Of a stretch of 32,730 nt of DNA, positions 1 to 7,408 are shown piece after piece; the stretch's first letter is position 1, and the number at the start of each line of letters is the position of its first letter. Under the pieces are notes generated by a model that was given only the letters and a program-made list of their open reading frames with translations, did not search any database and was not told where the DNA came from. This DNA is from Vulcanimicrobiota bacterium (GTDB lineage: Bacteria > Vulcanimicrobiota > Vulcanimicrobiia > Eremiobacterales > Eremiobacteraceae), in the NCBI GenBank assembly GCA_019235715.1, contig JAFAKE010000104.1, forward strand, positions 1 to 32,730, written 5' to 3'. Made by a program: the position numbers and the translations under genes.

Positions 1-76
<76 letters not shown>

Positions 77-81
77 GAGCG

Positions 82-106
82 AACGCCGGTCTTCCAGAAC
101 GGCGTT
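82..106 (-). terminator. Hairpin between the lipoprotein gene and tRNA-Ala(GGC)
   Basis: A perfect inverted repeat of 7-bp arms (AACGCCG at 82-88, CGGCGTT at 100-106) with an 11-nt spacer lies just after the stop of the minus-strand lipoprotein gene and just before the tRNA. No T-tract follows, so it may be a weak terminator or an RNA-processing stem rather than a classical intrinsic terminator. Confidence 0.4.
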
Positions 107-114
107 GCGCGGTC

Positions 115-576
115 CTATTTGACCTGCGTCGTGCCCTTGCCGACCACTGCGTCGTTCACGGTCATCGACAAGGTTACGTCGCCCGTGTAGCCTGACGCGA
201 GGTCGAAGAAGGCGATCGCATTTCCAGTCGCGCCCGGATCGATCGAATCGGGATCGCATTTGTTATCCGCCGACTGATCGGCCTGCACGGTGGAACCATT
301 TGACAGTGTGATCGAGAATTCGGACGGGTCGCATTGGATCGGGTCCTTCGATACATTATGGATCGAAAAGCCCAGCCGGAGCAGTGGAGCGGCCGACGTC
401 GTGACGGCCACGTCGCTAAAGTTGAAATCGACGTCGTGCCTGACCGGCAGCACTGCTTGGCTTGCGGTCGGCGAGGCTGCCGCGGGCGGAGCGGTCGTTT
501 CCTTCTTCGCGCAAGCGGACATTGCGAACAACAGAGCGATTGCACACGTGGCTGCGATGGAACGTGTCATCTGCAT
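115..576 (-). CDS. Small secreted lipoprotein of unknown function
   Basis: This 153-aa protein has a short hydrophobic signal (residues about 5-19) ending in a lipobox-like M-S-A-C, which makes Cys22 the probable lipidated residue. A Lys/Glu then Ala/Pro/Thr-rich linker follows. From about residue 45 there is a compact beta-rich domain with two conserved-looking cysteines, in the segments IQCDPSEF and DNKCDPDS. That pattern resembles DUF4352-type immunoglobulin-like extracellular domains, but the match is by eye only. The ATG at 576 was chosen because GGGAG sits 8 nt upstream; a second ATG is two codons further in. A longer upstream reading frame exists but would bury the signal peptide. The gene is divergent from the permease at 660. 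Confidence 0.72.
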   Translation of the reverse strand: MQMTRSIAATCAIALLFAMSACAKKETTAPPAAASPTASQAVLPVRHDVDFNFSDVAVTTSAAPLLRLGFSIHNVSKDPIQCDPSEFSITLSNGSTVQADQSADNKCDPDSIDPGATGNAIAFFDLASGYTGDVTLSMTVNDAVVGKGTTQVK

Positions 577-659
577 ATCCCCCACTCCCGGCGCGTTCGT
601 GTCCGACGCGGGAAAACCCCCGAAGCGGACGAAGCGGGCGCGGCGCAAGGAGCGGTTGA

Positions 660-2201
660 TTGTCGAGGACCGGAAGCGAACTGCGGCGGGCAGTCACGAC
701 GTGGGGTTCGTACGCCTGGGGTTACGCCGACGTCGGCGCTGACATCTACGTCGCGCTCGGCGCAGTCGTCGGCATCGCAGCGGGCGCCTCAAATCTTGCA
801 TTCGGCTTTGCGGGCCTCGTCTACGTGTGCATCGGCCTGGCGTACACGGAGCTTGCCGCAACCTACCCGATCGCCGGCGGCGGCCAATTCTTTGTCACGC
901 GCGCGCTCGGCGACTTTATGGGTTTCATCGCCGGCTGGGCGGTGTTGCTCGACTTCACGATCGACATCAGTCTTTTCGCGTGGTTCACCGTCGGCTATGT
1001 CAGCTCGCCGCGCCTGATCCCATGGCTGGCCGCGCCCGAACATCATTTATACTATTTCATCTGCGTGCTTGCCGTCGCCGGATTTTTGACGTACATCAAC
1101 GTGCTGGGCGTACGGCAATCCTCGCGCGTGAATGAGATCGTCGCAGCGGTGGACGTCTGCACCGAGACGTTCATCCTCGGTTGCGGATTCTTGCTCGCCT
1201 GGCATCCGGATCTGCTGATCAGCACGATGCAGCATCACTGGCCCTCGGCGGACGACCTGCTCAAGGGCGTGTCGTTCGCGATCGTATCCTTTGTCGGTCT
1301 CGAGAGCATCTCACAAGCTGCGGAAGAGACGCAGCGGCCATCGCAGGTGATGCCGAGGACCTCAATCGCCCTGATCCTGACGATTTTGATCTTCGCCTTG
1401 TCATATTCGAACCTCGTGCTCGGGATGCACGGTCCGATCGGCGACAATGGCCAGGAAACGCCGCTTTTCGCGTTCCTCGGCAACAGCCAAAACAATGACA
1501 AGGCGATCGCATTGCTTGCTGCGCTGTTGCCCCTTGTCGGCGGGGCGCTGGCGTACGTCGTGCCTGTCATCGGCGCGTTTCTGTTGTTGATCTCCAGCAA
1601 CTCAGGCGTGTATGGCGCATCGCGTATCGCGTATTCGATGGGCAAGTATCAGCTGCTGCCGTCGCTTTTCCAACGGACGAACCGCAAGACGAAGACGCCG
1701 GTCATCACGATTCTCATCTTTTCCGGCGTCGCATTAGTCGAACTCTTGGCGGCCTATCGCCAAGGGGACGACGCGATCAATTTCCTGTTGGACCTGTATG
1801 CGTTCGGCGCAGCCTTATCGTACACGCTCGTGTTCGTCGCGCTCATCACGTTGCGGTTCACGGACCAGGCCGCGCCGCGGCCGTTCCACATGCCGCTGAA
1901 TTTCCCGGTGACGGTGAACGGCAAGACCGCTCCGGTCTCATTGCTGTCGCTGCTGGGGCTCGCCGGCATCTTCGCGATCCTGATCTTCACGATCATCACT
2001 CATCCGATCGGACGCATCGCCGGGCCCTCATGGGTGCTATTGGGCATCGTGTTCTTCGCGATCTACAGGACGCGAATGCGCAGGCCCGTTTTCGGCAGCG
2101 TGCCGCGCGACTGGGTGAAATTGCACGAGGATACATTAGCGAACGCGGGCGAGCTTGAGATGCTCGACCAATACCGGGCGGCGCTCGCCAAACCTAAATA
2201 G
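660..2201 (+). CDS. APC-superfamily amino acid permease
   Basis: A 513-aa, strongly hydrophobic protein with roughly 12 transmembrane segments. The first membrane segment (about residues 22-45, VGADIYVALG) and the TM2-TM3 region (AYTELAATYPIAGGGQFFVTRALGD split by a loop, about residues 60-85) match the amino acid/polyamine/organocation permease fold, where TM1 and TM6 line the substrate site. It probably imports or exchanges an amino acid or polyamine across the inner membrane; the substrate cannot be read from the sequence. The start is a TTG at 660 because AAGGAG lies at 647-652, a 7-nt spacing. It is monocistronic, ending at a perfect palindrome shared with the convergent neighbour. The C-terminal 50 residues are polar and cytoplasmic. 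Confidence 0.88.
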   Translation: MSRTGSELRRAVTTWGSYAWGYADVGADIYVALGAVVGIAAGASNLAFGFAGLVYVCIGLAYTELAATYPIAGGGQFFVTRALGDFMGFIAGWAVLLDFTIDISLFAWFTVGYVSSPRLIPWLAAPEHHLYYFICVLAVAGFLTYINVLGVRQSSRVNEIVAAVDVCTETFILGCGFLLAWHPDLLISTMQHHWPSADDLLKGVSFAIVSFVGLESISQAAEETQRPSQVMPRTSIALILTILIFALSYSNLVLGMHGPIGDNGQETPLFAFLGNSQNNDKAIALLAALLPLVGGALAYVVPVIGAFLLLISSNSGVYGASRIAYSMGKYQLLPSLFQRTNRKTKTPVITILIFSGVALVELLAAYRQGDDAINFLLDLYAFGAALSYTLVFVALITLRFTDQAAPRPFHMPLNFPVTVNGKTAPVSLLSLLGLAGIFAILIFTIITHPIGRIAGPSWVLLGIVFFAIYRTRMRRPVFGSVPRDWVKLHEDTLANAGELEMLDQYRAALAKPK

Positions 2202-2219
2202 AAGGAAGCGCGATAAAGA

Positions 2220-2249
2220 AGAAGAGAGCGGCCGCGGCCGCTCTCTTCT
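2220..2249. terminator. Bidirectional terminator palindrome
   Basis: A 30-base perfect palindrome (14-bp arms AGAAGAGAGCGGCC / GGCCGCTCTCTTCT around a central GC) lies in the 67-base gap between the convergent permease and the 2269-2913 gene. Position and symmetry fit a terminator for both strands. Poly-T is only partial (mixed CT/TC tracts), so termination strength is uncertain. Confidence 0.65.
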
Positions 2250-2268
2250 CTCATCGCTGCGCCGGTGG

Positions 2269-2913
2269 TTAGTGAACGGGAGCCAGCTTGACGCTGGTCA
2301 TGCCGAGCGCTTGCGCGACATCGTAGAACGCTTGGTTCGAGATCTCGTGGTACTGAAGATCGGCCTTCTTGCCGAAGCCGGGCGCCGCATCGATATCGTT
2401 CATGACCTGAACGTGGATCTTGTGCGACACGGCCTTGTCGAGCAGAAGCTCGATCTGGAAATAGCCCTGGCTGTCGGTGCCGGCCTTGACGAGCGCTTCG
2501 GCCAATGCCTTGCCTTCGAGCGGCGCGGGCGCCGGCAGCTTGACGCCTGCGGCTGTGGCGATCTTGAGCGAATCGTTGACGGCGAAGTCGAACGTCTTGA
2601 GCCACTGCGTCACGGCGTCGGCGCCGTACTGCTTGCTCAGCTTGGCCACTTCCGCGTCGACGGTCGGCTTGCCGACCATGCTGACAAGCGCGGTTGCGGT
2701 CGAATAATTGGCGGCGCCGCCACCGGCTTTGACTAACGCGGCCGTGACGTCGAGTGCCGGCGCGCCATTGTACACTGGCCCGCCGAAGCGTCCATGCATC
2801 TCGCCGTTGACCATCGTGTCCTGACCCGTATCCGTTCCGGCCGCGAATGCGCCGGATCCGGTGACCAAAATGGCGACGGCGCCGAGCGCGGCGGCAAATC
2901 GAGAGATCATCAT
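2269..2913 (-). CDS. Secreted protein of unknown function, about 214 aa
   Basis: I do not recognise this family. The protein begins with a clear signal peptide (residues about 3-24, hydrophobic, ending ...GAFAAGTD). The mature part is Ala-rich and mostly helical, with several repeated-looking segments of the form ALVKAG (one near residue 60, one near residue 140). It is divided by the phrase APAPLEGKALAEAL. A C-terminal section YHEISNQAFYDVAQALG suggests an amphipathic helix bundle. It has almost no Cys. The ATG at 2913 was chosen because AAGGAG lies 11 nt upstream; an adjacent ATG at 2910 is possible. It is probably periplasmic or extracellular. A hairpin at 2965-2998 separates it from the next minus-strand gene, so it likely has its own promoter. 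Confidence 0.7.
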   Translation of the reverse strand: MMISRFAAALGAVAILVTGSGAFAAGTDTGQDTMVNGEMHGRFGGPVYNGAPALDVTAALVKAGGGAANYSTATALVSMVGKPTVDAEVAKLSKQYGADAVTQWLKTFDFAVNDSLKIATAAGVKLPAPAPLEGKALAEALVKAGTDSQGYFQIELLLDKAVSHKIHVQVMNDIDAAPGFGKKADLQYHEISNQAFYDVAQALGMTSVKLAPVH

Positions 2914-2964
2914 TGCTATCAATGCTCCTTTGCGACGATGAGGGATCATCCAGTCATTACAACG

Positions 2965-2998
2965 AGCGAAGCGCCCCGTTGGATTAGGACGCTTCGCT
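2965..2998 (-). terminator. Intergenic hairpin, likely terminator
   Basis: Nine-base perfect arms (AGCGAAGCG at 2965-2973; CGCTTCGCT at 2990-2998) with a 16-nt loop follow the stop of the 3030-3317 minus-strand gene and precede the next gene on the same strand. The downstream minus-strand sequence is only mildly T-rich. Confidence 0.5.
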
Positions 2999-3029
2999 GA
3001 TGATGACCCGTTGCTTGCTGGGACAGCCG

Positions 3030-3317
3030 CTAGCCGGACGAATGCATGGGCGGCGTCGGTGACGGTGAGCCGCTGGCAGGCGCGGAACCGCTTGGCAAAG
3101 GGACAGGTGTAATCGTCGGCAGCGGACTGAACGACGGCAGCGGGGTTATCGTCGGCTGCGGTGAGAGAGCGGGGTTAGCCGCAGGAGAGCTCGGGTTACC
3201 TTCCGCGGGCGTTTCTGCTCGGAACGCAAATCCGACGACGAGGACTGCTGCGACAAGCATAGCCAGCAGGCTCGTCGCCGGCGCGCCCCCGGTTCCGGGC
3301 GGGTCGCTGTCGTTCAT
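3030..3317 (-). CDS. Small single-pass membrane protein with Pro/Ser/Thr-rich tail
   Basis: A 95-aa protein with one hydrophobic helix (about residues 16-33, SLLAMLVAAVLVVGFAF). The remaining 60 residues are low-complexity Pro/Ser/Thr, including near repeats of the form P-T-I-T-P-L-P. Such tails usually span or probe the cell wall or periplasm. No catalytic or binding motif is visible and I assign no function. The start ATG at 3317 has only a distant GAGGA, partly inside a hairpin at 3330-3356, so the start and even the reality of the gene are moderately uncertain. It lies downstream of the 3394-4686 lipoprotein gene on the same strand, 76 bases apart, so the two may be co-transcribed. Confidence 0.5.
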   Translation of the reverse strand: MNDSDPPGTGGAPATSLLAMLVAAVLVVGFAFRAETPAEGNPSSPAANPALSPQPTITPLPSFSPLPTITPVPLPSGSAPASGSPSPTPPMHSSG

Positions 3318-3329
3318 GGGTGCTCATGT

Positions 3330-3356
3330 CCTCGGGAGAAAACGCCCTTCCCGAGG
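3330..3356 (-). promoter_or_regulatory. Hairpin overlapping the likely ribosome binding site of the 3030-3317 gene
   Basis: Inverted repeat with 8-bp arms (CCTCGGGA at 3330-3337, TCCCGAGG at 3349-3356) and an 11-nt spacer. On the minus strand the second arm carries the GAGG that would serve as the Shine-Dalgarno sequence for the downstream small gene. It could be a read-through-limiting hairpin after the lipoprotein gene or could mask translation. No T-tract is present. Confidence 0.3.
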
Positions 3357-3393
3357 ATACTACCCGCAGCTTGCAGTCGCTAACCGCGCCGGT

Positions 3394-4686
3394 CTACTGA
3401 AAAAGAATGACCGCGGTTCCGGGTGCGAGCGATGTGGGCACCGTCGAACTCAACGACGCGGTGCCGCCTTCGTACAGGTTGTTCGCGTCAAGGGCGAGCG
3501 AATGATGGTAGACGACCGGCAGCTGCGGGATGTTCGCGCTGTTCGTCGATGAGGGATTGACGATCGCCGCGCACGCCCCCCACAAGACTTGCTTGTAATA
3601 GCAGGCCTCAAAGCGGCGGACGTAAGCGCCCGTATACCACTTGATCGAGCTGATATCGCTCTCGACCTGGTCGGGTCGCGTCGGTACGAGCGCCTGTTCC
3701 GGGAAGACGTACACATTTGCATACGATGAGAACTCCGCGAGCGAAACTGAATACGTCGGATCGTACGAAAGCCACCAAGAGGCAAGGTAGTAGATCCGCT
3801 CCGGCCGCGTATCCGCTAACGAACCGCGACCGCCGCAAATCGCATACAATCCATGCGCGGTCGTGTCGAGCAGCGCGTTTTCTTGGTCGATCCAGTACTG
3901 GTCGCTTTGCACTCGCGTGGCTTCCGTGAAGCACTCTTCGCCGTAGATCGCTTTGATGTTGGCGGCGCCGATGTACTCTTCTTCGGTGACCGGATTGCCG
4001 TTGTTGTAGCCGTTGATGATCGTCGGCAGCGGAGACAGGGCCATCAGCTGCTCCATGCCGGTGACATATTGCGCATCGGTCGTGATCTCGACGGGTTTGG
4101 GCTGCCGCGGTCCCCACAGCGAGGTCTTCAGAGTATCGCTGACGCCATCGGCGTAGACGAAATCATAGCCACCGTTCACGGTTTCCATCGCGATGACGCC
4201 GGCATAACCTGCCTGCGAGGTCGCGCTGTTCGGGAGCAAATAGTATTCCGTGCCGCCATACAGACCATCCCATTGCGTGCGCACGCCGTTGCTGCCATGG
4301 CCGAATGCGCTCTCGGGGTACTTGCCCGGTGACGTATAACTCGGCAGCACGTAATAGTAGTTTGGATTCGTGTAGACGACGGTGTACTTGCCGCCGGCTG
4401 CATGAAACTGGGCGGCGTATTGCGACGTGCCGATCTCGGCCCACGTGGCCCACGTCCCCATCCACGAAGCTGGCACGTTCTCCGCGAGCGATCCCTGATG
4501 CCAGTAGGTGAAGTTCTGCACGTGAAGCGGGATCGATGGATTTACCGACGCCGGCTGGATGTCGCGCGAGGCGGCAGGCGGCGCGGGAATCGCACCAAGC
4601 GAGTGGCCGCTGCAGCCCGCGATGGCGAGCGGAAAAGTAATACAGAGGACAAGCGCTGCGCCAAGAACGCGCAAAGAACGGGGCAT
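3394..4686 (-). CDS. Lipoprotein with a glycoside-hydrolase-like (TIM-barrel type) domain
   Basis: A 430-aa protein with a signal peptide ending in the lipobox A-I-A-G-C (Cys25), so probably anchored to a membrane and facing outward. After a linker, the body from about residue 55 is rich in Trp, Tyr and Asp. Segments such as YDFVYADGVSD and ERIYYLASWWLSYDP alternate strand- and helix-like stretches in the manner of hypothetical glycosyl hydrolase (GHL15-like) barrels. The resemblance is from memory of pattern, not alignment; catalytic acids cannot be assigned with confidence. The ATG at 4686 was preferred over an upstream in-frame TTG (4728) because it gives a clean signal peptide; no good Shine-Dalgarno sequence is visible. 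It is divergent from the DUF1801 gene. Confidence 0.62.
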   Translation of the reverse strand: MPRSLRVLGAALVLCITFPLAIAGCSGHSLGAIPAPPAASRDIQPASVNPSIPLHVQNFTYWHQGSLAENVPASWMGTWATWAEIGTSQYAAQFHAAGGKYTVVYTNPNYYYVLPSYTSPGKYPESAFGHGSNGVRTQWDGLYGGTEYYLLPNSATSQAGYAGVIAMETVNGGYDFVYADGVSDTLKTSLWGPRQPKPVEITTDAQYVTGMEQLMALSPLPTIINGYNNGNPVTEEEYIGAANIKAIYGEECFTEATRVQSDQYWIDQENALLDTTAHGLYAICGGRGSLADTRPERIYYLASWWLSYDPTYSVSLAEFSSYANVYVFPEQALVPTRPDQVESDISSIKWYTGAYVRRFEACYYKQVLWGACAAIVNPSSTNSANIPQLPVVYHHSLALDANNLYEGGTASLSSTVPTSLAPGTAVILFQ

Positions 4687-4800
4687 GATGGAATGCTCAG
4701 AGGGGAGGACGCGCAAGAGTCGCGCCAAGTGTAAATCCGGCCGGGCTCGTCCGGCTTCGGCGCCCCCAGGCCTCTACAGAAGCGACCGTGTAGCCTCCTC

Positions 4801-4816
4801 TCACCGCAAGCGGTGA
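4801..4816. promoter_or_regulatory. Palindromic operator-like site in the 4687-4884 divergent region
   Basis: Seven-base perfect arms (TCACCGC / GCGGTGA) with a 2-nt spacer lie in the 198-base divergent intergenic region between the lipoprotein gene and the DUF1801 gene. The compact symmetry looks more like a dimeric repressor site than a terminator, which would need a larger loop and a T-tract. Nothing else convincing was found in this gap; possible promoter elements near TTGCCG (4818) are weak. Confidence 0.35.
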
Positions 4817-4884
4817 ATTGCCGATTCGCACGTACTCGGTGCTACCAGGAATTCATAATGCGACGACTATACCGTTAGGGCGCT

Positions 4885-5352
4885 ATGGCGAAAAAGAAGG
4901 CGCGGTCCAGGTCGAGCAGCGCGAAGCCGAGGACCGCAAAGAAGAGTGCGAAGAAGGCTGCACCGAGGAGTCAGCGCGCACGCAAGTCGCCGTCGGGGCT
5001 GATCGACAGACGGATCAAAGAGTTGGGCGATTGGCGCGGTGAAACGTTATCCCGCATCCGCGACGCGATCAAACAGGCCGATCCGGGCGTCACCGAAGAG
5101 TGGAAGTGGCGAGGGGTTCCCGTGTGGTATGATGGCGGCATGATCTGCACGGGCGAAACCTACAAAGATCACGTGAAGGTGACGTTCGCCAAAGGCGCTA
5201 CGCTCGATGACCCTGACCACCTCTTCAATTCTAGTCTCGATGGGAACGTGCGGCGTGCCATCGACTTTCATGAAGGCGACAAAGTCGACTGGGCAGCGCT
5301 GAAGGCGCTTGTTCGCGCGGCTGTGGCGCTGAACCACCGCTCAAAGCGATAG
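4885..5352 (+). CDS. DUF1801-family protein with basic N-terminal tail
   Basis: A 155-aa protein. Residues 1-36 are almost entirely Lys, Arg, Ser, Ala and Pro (AKKSAKKAAPR-type repeats), like histone H1 or AlgP tails, and would bind nucleic acid or other polyanions. Residues about 38-150 form a DUF1801 (YdhG-like) domain: helix-rich start, then EEWKWRGVPVWYDGGMICTGE, HVKVTFAKGA, and a closing segment around RRAIDFHEGDKVDW, typical of that family. DUF1801 proteins are small cytoplasmic proteins of poorly known function related in fold to the CyaY/YjbR group. The start ATG at 4885 has no strong Shine-Dalgarno sequence. It stands alone between a divergent lipoprotein gene and a tRNA. Confidence 0.8.
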   Translation: MAKKKARSRSSSAKPRTAKKSAKKAAPRSQRARKSPSGLIDRRIKELGDWRGETLSRIRDAIKQADPGVTEEWKWRGVPVWYDGGMICTGETYKDHVKVTFAKGATLDDPDHLFNSSLDGNVRRAIDFHEGDKVDWAALKALVRAAVALNHRSKR

Positions 5353-5371
5353 CGAGTACGGAGTTTCGATG

Positions 5372-5444
5372 TGGAGGATAGCGGATTCGAACCGCTGACC
5401 TCATGCTTGCAAAGCACGCGCTCTACCAGCTGAGCTAATCCCCC
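5372..5444 (-). tRNA. tRNA-Ala(TGC)
   Basis: On the minus strand a full cloverleaf is seen: acceptor GGGGGAT/ATCCTCC, a D arm identical to tRNA-Ala(GGC) at 1-76, anticodon stem CGTGC/GCATG with loop TTTGCAA (anticodon UGC), and T loop GGTTCGAATCC. The 3' CCA is not encoded; CAT follows the discriminator A. The 27 bases at the 5' end are identical to those of the other alanine tRNA. Confidence 0.95.
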
Positions 5445-5565
5445 ACGCGCCTAAGTGGGTTCGGTACAGCGGTGCAATCGCCTCGCTTGCGCAATATCGC
5501 CGCTGTTGCGGGAATAGGGCCCCGCGCTCGCAGAAAGAACATCGGCTTGCGATCCTTCTCGGCGC

Positions 5566-5642
5566 GGGCGATTAGCTCAGGTGGTTAGAGCGCATCCCTG
5601 ATAAGGATGAGGTCCGAGGTTCGAGTCCTCGATCGCCCACCA
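5566..5642 (+). tRNA. tRNA-Ile(GAT)
   Basis: Cloverleaf with acceptor GGGCGAT/ATCGCCC, D arm TAGCTCAGGTGGTTAGAGC, anticodon stem CATCC/GGATG and loop CTGATAA (anticodon GAU), T loop GGTTCGAGTCC, and an encoded CCA. It is divergent from tRNA-Ala(UGC), with 121 bases between. In many bacteria these two tRNAs sit in the 16S-23S spacer; here there is no rRNA next to them. No clear promoter could be picked in the spacer. Confidence 0.95.
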
Positions 5643-5669
5643 CTAAAAGTCTTTCTGCAGGAGTTTCGA

Positions 5670-6158
5670 ATGCGAGTCTTTCGCGGTTCGAGTTTGCGTT
5701 TTGGTCTTGCGATGGCGGTCGTGGTTATTTCAGCGCTCGGCGCGATAGCGAAGCCGGTCCCGCAGGATCCGTGCACTTTGCTCCCGGCGAGCGAGCTGCA
5801 AAGCATCTTAGGTCAAGCGTTCGGAAAACCGGCGAGCACTGTGGCTCCCGCGGCGTATGCAAATTTACCGACCGGCACTGACTGTACGTACACGAGCGAT
5901 CAGAACGGCGGCGGCACGGTGCTCTTCCGGATCTATTCCGATCCAAGCCCGGCCGTCGCGAAGGACGCCTTTGCAAAGCTCTCGCTTTTCTACCCCGCGA
6001 AATCGAAGCCGCCGAATCTTGGCGACTCCGCGTACATCGATGTGAGTGAAGCGATTCACGTCCTCAAAGGGAACGTCCGGTTCTACATCAGCGTGAAACC
6101 GGCCACGAAGGACCGGCAATTGATCGACTTGGCGGGTTGGGTGGTCAAGCAGCTCTGA
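5670..6158 (+). CDS. Secreted DUF3558-like protein
   Basis: A 162-aa protein with a signal peptide (residues about 8-27, FGLAMAVVVISALGAIAKP). The mature domain opens with DPCTLLPASELQSILG, the same opening pattern (PCTLL-x3-E-x3-LG) seen in DUF3558 and related sporadic lipoproteins. A second Cys follows in GTDCTYTSD; the two probably form a disulfide. The C-terminal half alternates strands and helices around PSPAVAKDAFAKL. No lipobox Cys is present. Function is unknown. The ATG at 5670 was chosen because AGGAG lies 6 nt upstream; a longer frame runs back into the tRNA. The next gene starts 7 bases after its stop, so they form a two-gene unit. Confidence 0.72.
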   Translation: MRVFRGSSLRFGLAMAVVVISALGAIAKPVPQDPCTLLPASELQSILGQAFGKPASTVAPAAYANLPTGTDCTYTSDQNGGGTVLFRIYSDPSPAVAKDAFAKLSLFYPAKSKPPNLGDSAYIDVSEAIHVLKGNVRFYISVKPATKDRQLIDLAGWVVKQL

Positions 6159-6165
6159 TATCCCC

Positions 6166-6762
6166 ATGAGCCTTGAGCTGCTGAACACGCTCGCGACGTT
6201 CGGCACGTTCCTTGTCATCACGGCGACAGCGATCGCTGCGCTTGTGCAATTGCGTCATGCTCGCGGCAGCAATCAGATCGCCGCACTGAAAGAGCTCAAC
6301 GACGAGTCGTCATCTCCGAAGTTCACTGACGCGGAGGTTCTCGTCAGGAGCGAACTTGCTGCCAGAATCAAAGATCCGGAATTTCGCTATCAGGTGGCGC
6401 ACCCAACCGCGACCAGTCGGGAGAACCAGGCGCTGCGCATGGCGGCGCGCGATATCGGCAATTATTACGAAACCATGGGCTTGCTGGTGCGGACGGAGCT
6501 GATCGACCGCGAGCTTGCTCTGAACCTGTGGTCCAGAACAGCCGTCGCGGCATGGGAATGGTTAGCCACGTACGCCGCGATCATCCGCGAAGAGCGCAGC
6601 GATGCCGTATGGGAGAACTTCGAGTACTTCGTGGTGTTGTCCGAGAACTGGATCGCGTCTCATCCGCGAGGCGCGTATCCGCCTCATCTTCGTCGCATCC
6701 TGCTGCAGAACGAGTATCGAGACGAGGACAAGCGTTATGCCGCGTCGCGAAGCGTCGGCTAA
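6166..6762 (+). CDS. DUF4760-like single-pass membrane protein
   Basis: A 198-aa protein with one N-terminal membrane helix (about residues 8-27, LATFGTFLVITATAIAALVQL) followed by a helical cytoplasmic domain. The order - a membrane helix, then RHARGSNQIAALKELND, a central block around ARDIGNYYETMGLLVRTELID, and a C-terminal NFEYFVVLSENW - matches the DUF4760 layout, whose role is not established. No catalytic motif is visible. It follows the DUF3558-like gene by 7 bases and ends at an inverted repeat shared with a convergent gene. Confidence 0.68.
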   Translation: MSLELLNTLATFGTFLVITATAIAALVQLRHARGSNQIAALKELNDESSSPKFTDAEVLVRSELAARIKDPEFRYQVAHPTATSRENQALRMAARDIGNYYETMGLLVRTELIDRELALNLWSRTAVAAWEWLATYAAIIREERSDAVWENFEYFVVLSENWIASHPRGAYPPHLRRILLQNEYRDEDKRYAASRSVG

Positions 6763-6772
6763 GCAGAACTGA

Positions 6773-6818
6773 CCGGCGCGTCAGCCATCACAGGGAAGCG
6801 ATTCACTCGACGCGCCGG
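6773..6818. terminator. Bidirectional terminator-like inverted repeat
   Basis: Ten-base perfect arms (CCGGCGCGTC at 6773-6782; GACGCGCCGG at 6809-6818) with a 26-nt loop occupy the 73-base gap between two convergent genes. Location and symmetry fit transcription termination for both; no T-run follows. Confidence 0.5.
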
Positions 6819-6835
6819 GCTTCGCGCGCGAATTA

Positions 6836-7312
6836 TTAGCCGGGCGAAGGAGCCATCCCAGGCGGGCTGGCGGGCGCCGGCGAGGTCGGAGCCGTCACGG
6901 ACACGATGTTGCCGCATGCGACGTACGTGCCGATGTTGGCGGCAGACTGATGCAAGTTGATGGCCATCGGCGTCGTTTCGAGTTGTGAGATCGGTAAGTC
7001 TAATACCGTCGACGATTTTCCGTTGACGACGGGGTTCAGCGGATATTTGGGCGCGACATTGAGTTTGTTGCATGTGCCCAGATGGACGTGCGCAGGTTCA
7101 CTCGCACCGCTCGGCTCGCCGCTGACAGAGACATCAACCTTCGTCTTGTTGTCCGTCATAGGCGTGAGAACAGCTACTCCAGTCTGACCCGAGCTGTTCT
7201 GGGCTTGGATCGGCACGGTGAGCGATGTTGGAGCGGGCGATTGGTCGGCGAGCGCAGGAGCAAGCACGAGCGCAAAGGCGATAGCCGCAAGTGCGAGGAG
7301 CGTTCGGTGCAT
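6836..7312 (-). CDS. Secreted CHRD/SOD-like beta-sandwich protein
   Basis: A 158-aa protein with a signal peptide (residues 1-22, LLALAAIAFALVLAPALA). The mature domain, QAQNSSGQTGVAVLTP...VDVSVSG...HVHLGTC, has the arrangement of CHRD and Cu/Zn-SOD-like beta-sandwiches, with a paired H-V-H and a Cys just after it. A second Cys (YVACGNI) could close a disulfide as in SOD-type folds. The full set of copper ligands is not present, so enzymatic dismutation is unlikely; a structural or binding role in the periplasm is more plausible. The C-terminus is a Pro/Ala/Ser tail. The ATG at 7312 has GGAGG 7 nt upstream. Confidence 0.65.
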   Translation of the reverse strand: MHRTLLALAAIAFALVLAPALADQSPAPTSLTVPIQAQNSSGQTGVAVLTPMTDNKTKVDVSVSGEPSGASEPAHVHLGTCNKLNVAPKYPLNPVVNGKSSTVLDLPISQLETTPMAINLHQSAANIGTYVACGNIVSVTAPTSPAPASPPGMAPSPG

Positions 7313-7329
7313 AGAGAAGCCTCCGTAGA

Positions 7330-7357
7330 CGCGGGAAGTGCCTAGGTAGTACCCGCG
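7330..7357 (-). terminator. GC hairpin between two minus-strand genes
   Basis: Six-base arms CGCGGG (7330-7335) and CCCGCG (7352-7357) with a 16-nt spacer lie in the 96-base gap after the stop of the 7409-7702 gene and before the start of the CHRD-like gene. It could terminate the former; support is weak. Confidence 0.28.
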
Positions 7358-7408
7358 CCGACCCGAGCGCAAACGTCCGTCCGCGACCTACAGACGTGCA
7401 AGTATGAA

